Part shown: positions 50,901 to 62,463 of the stretch, in pieces | Layout: each line of letters begins with the position of its first letter | Position numbering within the stretch: position 1 is the first letter of the stretch | Origin: Elysia chlorotica | Taxonomy: Eukaryota; Mollusca; Gastropoda; Plakobranchidae | DNA length: 64,000 nucleotides | Assembly (NCBI GenBank): GCA_003991915.1 | Contig: RQTK01000109.1 | Coordinates: 265,238 to 329,237 of the forward strand | Reading direction: 5' to 3' | Translations under genes and position numbers: made by a program | Notes under the pieces: generated by a model | The model's database searches: none | The model's input: only the letters and a program-made list of their open reading frames with translations | Told to the model about the DNA's origin: nothing

Positions 50901-53535
50901 GCCTTGATAACATGAAGTTAACAGGCCGACAGTTCAGACCAGAATGACTTTTTGACAAGGTTGAGACAGGAAATTAATATACTATTACGTCACATTATAA
51001 TAAAGAACAATTACAATGATAATTACAAATATTAGTCATACATAGATTATTTTCCATTTATTACATTGGTTTCAAAGGAAAACAATAACCAATATAAATG
51101 AACAAAATAGAGTGTTTTTTCTCCCTTAAGCTCAATGTATTCTTAACAGAACACACTCTAATTAAAAAAAAGGAAAGGGATGACTAGAAAAGAACTAAGA
51201 AATTAGGCCAGCACTGAAAAGTCAATAGAACATAAGGACCTGTTAAAGGGAGCATTAAACATATGATACAGGGGAGACAAGATCAAGCTGAAGACAAAAA
51301 TATATACCCAAAATTCTATCCTCATATTATACTAGAGAAAGAAAAGTTTTTGGACACACTATCTTGTCAACATTAACAAATTAAGGAATACTAGAAATCC
51401 TTTGTAGAAACGTAATAATTTAACTTTATTAACAAATACCCTAACTCTTTAAATCCGAACGGTCGCAGTGTGCAACCAGTTAAATAATAAAAATACCCTC
51501 TTTCCATTTATAGATCTCTCTAAAACCTGAGTCAAAACATGGAATGTGCAAGAGGGCTTAACGAGTTCAGAATACAACTCAAGAATGTCCAGATCTAAAT
51601 TAGTACTTGACAATACATCTAGATCTATAATGGATGTAAACAACAGCAAAATGACAGTGTTCACTGCGGCAAGATGTTAGAACACGATCAGAAGTATAAA
51701 TACTCCTCTCTCTACAAAAACCACCAATCATTCATCCCCTCTACCACACTCTGCTTTTATTTATATACACAAGACAGAGATCTAAAACTCTCTAGGCCCT
51801 CTGGCTCACCTGAAAACATTCAAGAACAATCCAGGCTCTAGCTCACATATTAATTAACATTACTCACCCCACTCTTCTATACCTACTCAAAATTCAAGAA
51901 GATTTTAGAATTAATTAGAATGACCTAGACTCTTAGCCCGCCCTTGCCAAACAGCCAATTTGGTGGACACTACTTGTGCAATACATGCTAGCATAGTACT
52001 TAGTAGCGTAGGCTACATGTAAACAATGTCACACAGATGCTAAAACAAAGTGACAGTGCATATTATCAGACAACAGAAAACTCACCTATCTCATCCAGAT
52101 ACTTCAATGCCTGTGGACTGGTTTTGGGAATTTCAGTGGTTTGAGCTGGCTGCACTGTAGGCTCTAGCCCAGAGGTGAACTGACTGGAGAGACAAAAATG
52201 AGGTAAATGTACTTAATTATAAATATTTGGACCTAATAATACCAGATAAAAAAGAGTGCCTACGGCCCAATAGTTACGTTTTTTTAATTGTTATGCAAGG
52301 GAGGTAATTTTGTTGATAATTTTTTCCCTAACTTCCCTTTGCTCCCCTATTGCGGGAGCTTGCCTACAGCGTGACTTTTCTTCTGGGCCGGAAAATCCTG
52401 CTGTAGGCATGTTTTACTGTATGTGTAAACTGTTACTTATGAGATATCGTCAGCTATCACCTAATATTTATCGAGTGAGGTCAAGCGTTCCCCTTGACAG
52501 CTAGTCATTTGTGTGTTACTATGTAATCAATACCTCATGTAATCAGTCCCTCAGTCGCCAGTAGCAATCATTCACCAACAGATGCTTCAGAAACATCCTT
52601 AATGTTAGGTGGCCTGAAGTTGTTTCAAACAAAGAACTGAGGGTCAGAACGAAGCAAACCCTCATCGATACAGAGATAAAAGAGCAGAAATGGGGTTGGA
52701 TAGGCCACACACTTCGAAATCTTGTATCCAACATCACAAGGCAAGCCCTGTAGTGGAATCCCCAAGGAAAATGAATTTAAAGGTTCACAGTCTAAATCAG
52801 AGAAGCACCGGCGCAGAAAGAAAAGCTGCAGGTACCACATGAGCCGAGCTGAAGAAGGCCAGCCAAAACTGAGACAGGTGGAGGGTAGTTGCTGTGGCCA
52901 TAGATATTCATCTGCGGAGAGTGTCTACACGCAATAATATATATATATATAGCCTAGTGTTTCTGCGTTTTTTATCGTATAGGCTAGACCGATTTATGAC
53001 AACAAAATTTGCTATATGCACTCGATGTAGTGTTTTTGTCCAAATTTTGCTATATTATTTGATCTGACCGTCGCATAAAGCTAAGCTCTCTGCTAATTTA
53101 ATGTTTGCTAGGGAATAAAGAAAGATTATTTACACCTTAAGTAATACACTGATGCACAGCGTTTAAGCCCATAATCTAGACAGAAAGATTATACCATATG
53201 GACTAGTGCATGTAGCAATATTTAGACAGAAACACTATATATCTAGATCTAGATCTAAATAGTCTCAGCCTTTTAAAAATCCCTTATTTGTAGGGTCAAT
53301 TGCTTCTATTACTCACAAGTAGGCCTAAATTGTAAGGCTGGTTCTGCACCCTGAAGCTCTAATTGTGTTATGTTGGGGGGAGGATTTTACACGTCGGGCA
53401 TGGGCCCGACGTGTAAAATCCTTCCATGTTGGGAATGTGTTCCTATGTTTATGAAATACATAGACTAGATTAAATTTTAAACAAGTTCGATTTAAATTAC
53501 CTGGGTGAACCTTCTGATGTAGCACTGACACTCAT
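43909..53535 (-). CDS. CATIP: CATIP, ciliogenesis-associated TTC17-interacting protein, 10 exons
   Basis: In vertebrates CATIP partners TTC17 in actin polymerisation and ciliogenesis. Exons: 53535-53501, 52183-52086, 50094-49850, 49320-49234, 48798-48738, 48211-48108, 47034-46910, 46558-46482, 46181-46093, 44160-43909. All borders are AG/GT and the phases sum to 391 codons including TGA, near the vertebrate length. Diagnostic stretches: PEEDFKYVMFDDQLVTVSD, GKELGEFTVTVEP and HSHGSIDGVPCGTS-like (here NSHGSIDGVPCGTS), HHEYVK, DHYTISRVITQGE, DLPTTWQSYF. The last exon carries an RIIa-like dimerization/docking segment at about residues 312-354 (HASYMRHHPELRALLADFLQ, then RKPDDVIAFAADYF). The tail is Pro/Thr-rich. 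The start ATG 53535 opens MSVSATSEGSPS; the exon is short, so the start is the least certain part. No lesion seen. Confidence 0.9.
44922..44999. repeat. (GT)n(GA)n(CAGA)n compound microsatellite
   Basis: A GT run followed by GA and then CAGA repeats in CATIP intron 9. Chance frames through it are not genes. Confidence 0.9.
47157..48040. mobile_element. hAT-like MITE, 884 bp, in CATIP intron 6
   Basis: The ends are perfect inverted repeats: CAGTGATGCCAA at 47157-47168 and TTGGCATCACTG at 48029-48040. Both are flanked by 'atttat' (47151-47156 and 48041-48046), a 6-bp match inside what may be an imperfect 8-bp target duplication. CAG...CTG ends and size fit a non-autonomous hAT element. No transposase frame. 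Near the right end are two related internal modules, 'ctttgacagaactcagattg' and 'ccttgacggaacttggagtg', each leading into 'gtgattttctttta'-like text. Confidence 0.75.
48325..48581 (+). mobile_element. tRNA-headed SINE in CATIP intron 5
   Basis: Most complete family member here: 'gcggtggtccaggggtagaa' (A box), 'gagttcgaatcctgg' (B box), body 'cagcacataaaattgtcaga', 'atagtctatatagtgctgct', tail 'gttggacgctaaaccaaccc'. Flanks 'atgggtatgt' (left) and 'atggatatgt' (right) look like an aged target duplication. It is antisense to CATIP. Confidence 0.85.
50419..50460. repeat. 42-bp direct repeat, copy 1
   Basis: Identical to 52015-52056, both in CATIP intron 2. It starts 'acatgtaaacaatgtcacac'. A poly-G run (50376-50393) lies just upstream. 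Confidence 0.95.
52015..52056. repeat. 42-bp direct repeat, copy 2
   Basis: Perfect copy of 50419-50460, placed 1,596 bases downstream and just 29 bases before the 3' (low-coordinate) border of CATIP exon 2. Confidence 0.95.
52556..52905 (+). mobile_element. RTE-like LINE 3' end, degraded
   Basis: Sits in CATIP intron 1, antisense. It reads NRCFRNILNVRWPEVVSN, then EIKEQKWGWIGHTLR and NITRQAL, the C-terminal region downstream of the RT in endonuclease-reverse-transcriptase LINEs (usually CLRRIL..RWPD...WRWIGHTLRK....RQAL.WNPQGKRKRGRP). Stops interrupt it after the RQAL motif and again later. Confidence 0.8.
53378..53425. other. Perfect 18-bp hairpin with 4-nt loop in CATIP intron 1
   Basis: Arms 53382-53399 ('ggattttacacgtcgggc') and 53404-53421 are exact reverse complements around the loop 'atgg'. 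The pairing can be stretched to about 22 bp with one G-T. It lies 76 bases beyond the exon 1 donor. Confidence 0.95.
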
Positions 53536-54577
53536 TGCTTTAGACAAGTGGAGTTCCTCAATTCCAATTCAAAGTATTTTTACACTTTATATATAGATCT
53601 AGATCTATGTGCCGCACTGATTTATCCGAAACAAATAATTCGGATGTCCTCGACTAAAGTACTCACTGTTTTATCAATCACATTTAACCAAGTTCAAAAT
53701 ATTTACAGTGTCAACTTCATTTACTAAATAAAATTGGCAGAAAGAAAGGCAAGATGGACAGTCTCTATGGAAATCTCAACTTCCGTTTGACTGAAATCGT
53801 TTTGATATCAAGGGGAAACTACTCTAATATTGATGACGTTTTTGTTTCAATTTTTTTTCCTTCTGGAATTTTACCCATAATAATGTCGAATAAAACAGGC
53901 CTCGAAGTCTAAAACTTGTGGGTTTGACTACTGAAAATTTGGTAAACAATACCAAATAAAAGATGAATAAAATTACAAAATAGCAATTTTCATAATACGC
54001 GAATGTTGTATTAATGATTCATCATGCACTCCGTTCACGTTTATTGCTTTTAGAACTGCTCTATTGTTCTTACTATAATACATGTATAAGTACATAATAT
54101 GCAGTCAATCCAAATACCCGATAAAATTTATTTATCTACCACAATATCACGTACAATCTGTGATCATTCTGCCCCAATTTCCCTTTTTCTTTTTGTTCCA
54201 TTATCTCTTTCTTTGATGATGATGGAATGTGTTATTGTTTGTGAGTGTATTTTTCATTATTTTTGTTTTGTCTTGTTTTAATACTTGGTAAACTAAATTA
54301 TATATTTATATTTATACTATCACAGTAACCTTTTCTTTTTTTTTGTAAACCAATCAGATGCCTTGGAGTCGGGTAAACACATGGCAAATGCTCAAAGAAT
54401 AGTAATCTGTGCTTGGTTTTATGTTCATAATAATATGTTCCCTGGGTTGTGTTTTTTTTTCCTCTTTAGATTCTAACTGTGGGTGTTTAGTTTGCAATTT
54501 CACAAAATTAAAATATTGAGGTAAAGACACTCACAGCCTGACATCAGTTTTTAGAATGCATTGATTCGTAAAGAAAA

Positions 54578-54597
54578 GTATTCCTTGATAAGGGAAA

Positions 54598-54685
<88 letters not shown>
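54578..54685. repeat. (CT)n microsatellite with shared left flank
   Basis: The motif 'agtattccttgataagg' (54578) precedes a CT run interrupted by CTGT units, ending near 54685. A CAA run follows at about 54857-54880. The same order recurs at 55013-55140. Confidence 0.85.
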
Positions 54686-54687
<2 letters not shown>

Positions 54688-55012
54688 ATGTCAGATAGTC
54701 CAAAATTTTAAGTATCACTATCAATGATGGATAGACGCTCATTTACAACCATTCCTCAAAGAACAAAATAATGTGACTGGATGGTGTTGAGTGCACTAGA
54801 TAAGTTATAGAGCATAGGCGAGTATAGGCAACTGTAGGATTGAACTGTCGTGGCACAACAACAACAACAACAACAATAACAACAGCAACAAAAACGAATA
54901 CAACCAAGGAGAGATGAACGAAAAAAAAACTAACAAAAGGGAAACGCAAAGAACATAGATAAAACAGTAGTGAAAAGAAGAAAATAAATTACATGTATTA
55001 AGTTAGCTACGA

Positions 55013-55027
55013 AGTATTCCTTGATAA

Positions 55028-55098
<71 letters not shown>

Positions 55099-55140
55099 GT
55101 TAAAGTCCTAGTTTCTGTAAACAACAACAACAACAACAAA
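55013..55140. repeat. Second (CT)n plus (CAA)n block
   Basis: The motif 'agtattccttgataagg' (55013) precedes a CT run to 55095 and a CAA run at about 55122-55140. It matches the block starting at 54578 and suggests a local direct duplication. Confidence 0.85.
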
Positions 55141-55232
55141 CAAACGGAATCTAGGACTAAGAGAGGTATGCTGACTCTCACTTACTCACCAGTATGAAAA
55201 AACAGCGGTCATAGCGGTAATGAAACCCGCGC

Positions 55233-55732
55233 TCTACCCTTAGGCCTATTCCCTCATGAGAGAGAGAGGTGAGATAGACACAAGGAGGGGCAGCAAACGA
55301 GTAGAGTATATATATATATATATATATATTTGCTTGAATAGTCAACTCCTACTTTCTGTCCAGTGCAATAACCATGATTCTCAGTCTATAGCAGCCAGAT
55401 GATGACACCTGCATGCTAAACTCTTTGAGGTCCCTTCCCATAGACTGACGGTGACAAGTGCGGGGAGTTGGTGTTGGGGAAAGAAAGATGTTTGGTATCG
55501 ACCAGACGGATTATCGCTTTACCGCACTTCCACAGCAGTGTAGGCCTACACATCTTCTCACGGTCGAAGAACTATAGAAACGGTCAACGCTCTTGTTAAG
55601 GGATCAGAATTTAATTTGAGGAAATTAAATAAAATCGAACATACGGCCATACGATTGGATATTGCGTTCCCTAGACATCCGCGCCACTGTGAGAGGGAGG
55701 AGAGAGAGAAGAGAGAGAGAAGAGAAAGATGG

Positions 55733-55763
<31 letters not shown>

Positions 55764-55764
55764 A

Positions 55765-55816
<52 letters not shown>

Positions 55817-56045
55817 AAAGAGAGAGGATAGAAAGAAGTAAAGAAAAAATAAAGAGATACAGATAGGACAACGTTGGGAGAAAGGCAGGTAGGGAGAGAC
55901 GGAAATATACAGGGTGAGAAAGAAAGAGTGGGAGTGAGAGGTTCTAACATATAAAGGATAGAGGAGAGCCGGAGAGAATAGTGAAATAGAGTAGGGGTAG
56001 AGGGACAAGAGAGAGATGGGATGGGGAGAGAGAAGGAAAGAGACG
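55233..56045. repeat. GA-tract-bearing interspersed repeat, copy 2
   Basis: Related to 36436-37294, with shared non-simple anchors ('tagtcaactcctactttct', 'catacgattggatattgcgt', 'actatagaaacggtcaa') and a long, nearly pure purine tract at 55683-55850. It carries a (TA)n run at 55305-55329 and an extra segment near 55380-55530 absent from copy 1. Confidence 0.75.
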
Positions 56046-57690
56046 TCGGAAGGAAGATGTCTCTGATCTTCTTACATGGCTCTGGTCTAGCCTACCGTTG
56101 TACATGTAAAGGTTCACAGGCTCGTGTAAATTCACCCCTCCCCCGCTCACTCCTCTCACCCATCTGATTGCGTGTATTCAGTTAGGCGCGCCGCCCCTAC
56201 CAGACTTAGATCACTATAGAAATAATCACTATTCCAGGGAAGGTAAAATGTCTAAGCTCGACCAAAAAAAAAAAAAAAAAATATCGGGCTCTCTTAAAAT
56301 GGGTTCATACACTTAATACGAGGCCAAAAAGCGGCGGATACGGTGTTAATGAAAGACGAAGAATTGTGTTTCGTAGAGCGAGCGGATTCGAAGGCGGTGT
56401 AGGTTTGTAAACGGAGACCACTGTAATACTATAGTATTTTTAACTGGTTGAAAATGTGTCCGAAGACGGAAATAACAAGCCTGGCTTATGATCCTGGCCT
56501 ATTTTACTCAGCCTGTATAAGATGTATGGGTGTAATTGTATGTTATTTAAGGTGGCCTTAAATCATGATTAGGATTTTTTAACGCGCACTATGTCTTTTC
56601 TTAGATTAGATTAAGAAGTTTATTTATCTTTTGTGAAAGAGAATTTTGAGTAAAAAATTGCTAAACTCATTGTAACATTTATGGAAGAAAAGGCATACGT
56701 CGGTGTCTTCAACACGGAAATGAATTAATTTTGAATACAACCTGTGAAGACGATATCATATAAGTGTAAATTATAATGTTAGCATTTTATTCTTCTTCCT
56801 TTGGAGTATTGATATAAACAACTTCCCAAGTTTCTCATAATGAAAGAGCAAGTCAAAACCATGGGGTTCTAATATCTTAAATTTATTATTTCAAATAAAC
56901 ACAATGTGCATCAAATAAAAAAAATCTTAAAAGAGGCATTTTAATTATCTACATCAATAAATGATAAATGTGGCGGAGGAAAAATAAAGAATAATATAAT
57001 TCTTTATCAATGAAAAAAAAAATCTTTACAAGCCAGAACGAACTTTAAAGCATTTCGGATTTCTTATGGGAAGGGTTCAAAAGAATATTCAAAATAGACA
57101 TGTTTTTCTTCTGATACCATCTATTCAAAACAACTTTTTGACACAAGACTGACTTTTTTTCCTTTTGAACCTTTGCATGAAATAACTTTTTAGAGACAGT
57201 GTGTATGTAATCTAACCTTGGTAAGCCTTCATGAACAAACATTAAAGAGGGGTTGGACACAAAAAAGGCTATGTAAGAGCATAAAACCCGGAGAATCTAA
57301 AATTTGTAGCCGTAGTCCTCCTGAGGGGAAAAAAAGGGCTTTAGATTATAACTTACAAGTTAGTATATCTAACTACTTCTGTACTAGGGAAAGTATGATA
57401 TGTTTAAATTGTGAATTGCTTAAATCATATAATATGTGTGGTAAAGTTGGACTCTTTATCTCTTTATAGATGTGTATAAGAAAAAAAAGAGAACAGGAAA
57501 TATAAAAAGAAATATAATAAAGGGCAAGGGTAAAGAGTAAATCGAGAGACAGGTAGACAGATTGCGAAAGGTAAAAAGAAAGTTGTACTTGTAGCTCATC
57601 TATTAAAAAGACAAAAAAAAAAAGAGACAGAGGGTTGTACTTAGAACTACATGTATATGAAACAAAAGACATAGAGTTGGAGTTGAGTGA

Positions 57691-57929
57691 GTTGAGTTGG
57701 CTTAACGTCCAACATCAGCACTATATAGGCTATATTGTGGACGGGCCCCAAAACTGACGTCTGACAATTTTATGTGCTGCCACACACGAGACAGGACTGA
57801 GATGCCATGACTCCTGTCTCAGCCAGTCACATTAAACTGACAACGACCCAATCATTAGGGAACAAAATCACCAGGGCTCGAACCTGGACCTTTTGCGTCG
57901 GAAGCCAATGTTCTATCCCAGGGCCACCC
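57691..57929 (-). mobile_element. tRNA-headed SINE
   Basis: Minus-strand copy of the family: tail 'gttggacgttaagcc', body complement of 'tgacaattttatgtgctgcc', B box near 57870-57885 and head ending near 57929. More decayed than the 48325 copy. Confidence 0.75.
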
Positions 57930-60900
57930 AAAACTAGAGTCAGGGAGGTGTCACAAGTAGATGGGATGAAAGAGTATAATAAATATTTAAAGTGGTTAAA
58001 AGAAAACTCTTAAAGTGTAGACAATAACAAATGCACAATTTTGTTATTTGAACAATCTAAATGTAAGTTGTTAAAGGAAAATTCATTTACTTGAAATTTC
58101 TTACATATGGGACAAAAATTAAAATAGAAAAAAAGGAGGGGACAATCATCAGGAAAAAAAAAGAAGTGAATAACATATAAAAGCCAATTTTCAATTGATT
58201 AAAGCAGTAAGTTCAATATCCTTAGAAGAACAGTAAATTCAATAATATCCTTAGGAGAAATAGAATATAAGGGATAGATGGAATATATATATATATATAT
58301 ATAAGACATACTGGTTTATTCTGTTTCACACGTTTTAATCATTTCAAATAATTTATATCTTACTTTTTATTGTTCTCACTAACCATTTGGCACAAACCTG
58401 AGCAGATAAAAATAGGATATTATTAGTAAATTGTATTATTTAATGCCACTTGATTTCTAGTTTTCATGATTTTTAGCACAGTTTAATTGTCGATTTCAAT
58501 CCACTTACTAATAATTTATTCTACATGTATGAAATTTTATTTTCTTCTGTTAAGGCATGCAAATTCAAGGAAAAATTTCAAGTTTCAAATGGTAATGTGA
58601 TTGCCATATCTAAGCCTAATTTACATTAGTTTTGATGTATGTTAATTTTGCTGAGGTTGAGCACTAACTTCTTATTGGTTGAAATCCGGTTAAAATTCTT
58701 GCCTGAGAAATCTGAATCCATGAATTCCTTTGCCTATCATAGTCTCAAAAATAAACTGCCATGCTTGATAAATTTGGCTTAAGAGGAGTGACTGCAGGGT
58801 GGGTTGGGAAGACTGAGAAAGTGTTTTTACCACTCTTTGGCTCTTTGCATTCACTGGTTGATTTCTTTAGAGATGGAATTTTTCTACACACGCAAGCCTG
58901 AAACACCAACTTTTATTGAACTGAAAAAATTGGCTACAACAAAAAATGTTCTATACGCATGTTTGAATTGAAAAATTGTGAGTAATTTCTTTTACATGCC
59001 AGACAAAAGTGACGACTCAACAATAGTAATTATGAATCCTGTGACATGTCCTGCCTTATCATTATCAATTCATTTTTATAAGAAATTGAATAAATGAACC
59101 TGGATGGAGTCAAACCTCATCAGTATCTTAGATATGAGGTAAGTTTTAAAACTGACAAGCAACATAACAAAAGCTATATTTACAGAAAAAAAAGTTTTTA
59201 AATTCATTGGGGGAGGGGATCTACACAAATATTGAAATAAAATACTTAGAAATGGCAAAGTATATCTGATCTCTCTCTACACATTGACTTTGTATAAAAC
59301 AAACAAAACAAAAAAAAATACACATCACTTTTGTTTTCAAAGACCTCAATTGAGCCATGTGAAAAATATACAAATTTATTTAAAAAATGAGTCCATTTGA
59401 GTTGAAAAACTTATCACACAATCTATCATTTCAAAATAAAAATAAGTTAGCTCAACTTCACTGAGCTTTAAAGGGAGATTCATTCTACGAAAATTTGTGT
59501 ATGCTCTATATAGTTGTCAGATGACAAACATACATGTATCTGTGCATGAATGATACAATGTTTTGTTGTGTTTATTTCTCCACAGATACACTATATGCTT
59601 CATTAAAATGTAAGGGTGCTTAAAACACTTAAAATTTAAAAGCAAAACTAACAAAATATCAACAAGCAATAGTTTTCCTTTTTGATAAAATTCAAATATG
59701 ATGCAAGTTACTGATAGACAAGCTTTTAATAAATTAAATGGTATGATGTCAAGGGCAATAGTTTTTTTAAATACTTTGGCGGGCAAATGTTTTTTTTTTG
59801 TTTTGTTTTTTTTTTTAAAGCAAGGAGCGTGTTCATACTCTGTATTCATTTTTATAAGATTTAAACTCCATTTTTTCTCTCATGAAGACAAGTGTATAAA
59901 CTAAGGTGACTTAAATATGGTTTTCAAATTGAAACTTATGCTAGACTCATAAAATGTTTAAGAAAAAGGGACTTTGGAAGAAAGGTTGTGTAGAACAACT
60001 TACGTTTAATTCAAAGGTATGCACATTTTTTATTTTTTCAACTTGGGACCATGAAGTTATTATTTAAAAAAAAATGCATAACATGTTCTTTTCTATTAGT
60101 TAATAATATATACTATATTAGTTAATAATATAAATCAACTATCAATATATTGCCTTGACACCTGAATGCATTTTTCAGATTAATAAAAGGTTAATGGAAA
60201 AGAGATACTGATTACATCAGATGAGGTAAATAGCAAATTCTAGAACAAACAAGGTTATAAACTTCCTGCTGTTTTGAGACATGTGCTCCAAGTGTGTTCA
60301 CATATTTAAAACTAGACTAGGTCAGATTATGTTACGGACAAAATACTATATACCAAGAAGAAAAATAAAAATATTTTACTGTGATTTCACCAATGTGAGA
60401 TTCAATGTTATTCACCAAAATCACAAAAATTAGACTAGTTAGCTAAGACTGCTGGTTTATTGCTCTTTCGTTCTACTTATATATTTTTGGATAAAATATG
60501 AAAAACACCATTGAATTGAAGTAAAATAAGCGAGAGGATGAAGCAAAGAGTTACAACAAAATAAAGGATCAACAATTTTTCAGACAGAAATTATGAAACG
60601 ACACAAATGAAGACAATTTATATAAAGATAGTCTCACCTGTGATCTGATATTTTTTTACATTGAATCTCTATTTTCAAGCTAACATGATAAGGATGCTTG
60701 AACTCCTTCATCAATATCAGCCCTTACAAATGATTTTTAACACATGTGGGCTGATCTATATCAAAGCACGACAGGTTTTTTCAAACTCCAAAAAATAATT
60801 ACCCGTGCCTGGTTACAACCATTGAAATTTAAATATATTTGATGAAAATAAATTTACTTTTTCCTATCCTTTACACATGCATGATTATAAATGCACTATC

Positions 60901-62380
60901 ACTGTTCATTCAACGTCCAGAACCTAAAAGACTACAGCCAACAACTGTGAACACAGTTTATCACATCAATCTATAATTAAAACTTATTGGTATGAAAATG
61001 AAAACAATTTATATGTATGTTTATAAATATATTCAAATGGTTATATGATTATATGAAAATATTTGCTCCAATTTCATGGTTGCAGCCTCATGAAAGAAGG
61101 ATGCTGAAATGGTAGAACTATTGCACTTGTTAGTAAAAGTGATACATGAAAATTGCGCAACATGAAAACATCACTTATTCAGTCTTTCTTTTGTAACATG
61201 ATGTGTATACATTGGATTTCTTACTTACAATTGGCAATGGTATATAATACAGTATGTCTAAAGTATTACAATAGTTGAAAGTACATTCAAAGTCCATTGT
61301 TCATTTAAAAACGTGCAACATTTTGATATAGTGGATAAAGAGTCAAAATATGGAACAGTCAAACTCCATTATTCATGAATAGATCATTAGAATGTACATA
61401 ATCAACACCACATATCTATATTTTTTTTCCAGATATATTTATGTGCACCACATATCCCAAAAAGCAAAAAAATAATTTCAAAATTTATACATGTAGTACA
61501 ATTTAATGCTCAATGATCTTTCAGAATAAAAGACTTTATAAATCACTACCTAAATGAATTGACAATTTTTTTTTAAATTAATACGTTCATGTGCAAATTT
61601 GTTCAAGACTCTCAATTCATTTAACTCCTGCTCAAAAAAAAAATGTCCATATCATTCATGAAGAACATGTGTTAAAATTTACCTTTTGAGAGAATGAGCC
61701 AAATCAATCTTTACAAAAGTAAAATAAATAAAGATATTCACAGCAAGGGATAACCAAATGAAAAGTTGATTTGTTTATCTAAAGGCCATCCCCTCATCTG
61801 CATTCTGCGGGTGTAAAACCCCTAAACAATTTTTTTATAAATGTAAGAAGACTTTTTTTGCCATACCAACCGTATCCTTACTTTATCAACAAACTTTATG
61901 TTAACTGACTTGAAAAAAAAATGACCCATTCTGTATCATCTTTAAGGGTATTCTTTTTTCATACCATGTGAGCCTACATTGGACATTCTGCCTACCAGTT
62001 ATTAGTTTATCCTTCACAACAATTTTAGGGAAGCTTGTGCTTGATTTTATAAGGACAGGTAAAAACTGCTTATTTTAAAATTCAAAATGATTATGCATCA
62101 GAACACAGGAAAAAATTTAACTTGTTTGAAAAGTAGGAGAGTGGTAGACAGCTTTTATGTACAGCGCTCTCAAATGACTAAATTCAAACAAAGTTGAATT
62201 GGGGGGGGGGGAGAGAGAATAGAATGTTATCTTATCTGAACAGAGAGAAACATTTCTAATCATTGAAATGAAAAGAATGATCTTCAGACATAATTTGTTT
62301 ACAGGAAAAAATCGGATATTTCAAAATATATTGTCCCAAATCTGTTGTCCCTGAGAGAAGAGAGTCAGAGGGAGGTGGAA

Positions 62381-62383
62381 AGT

Positions 62384-62455
<72 letters not shown>

Positions 62456-62463
62456 NNNNNNNN
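62381..62463. repeat. (GA)n microsatellite ending in an 8-base gap
   Basis: A GA run of about 75 bases directly abuts N at 62456-62463, so the true repeat length is unresolved. Confidence 0.95.

Noticed and set aside
57045-57260. 71-residue minus-strand frame (LMFVHEGLPRLDYIHTVSKK)
   Set aside because: Not assignable to a family and without clear splice borders; could be chance or an element scrap.
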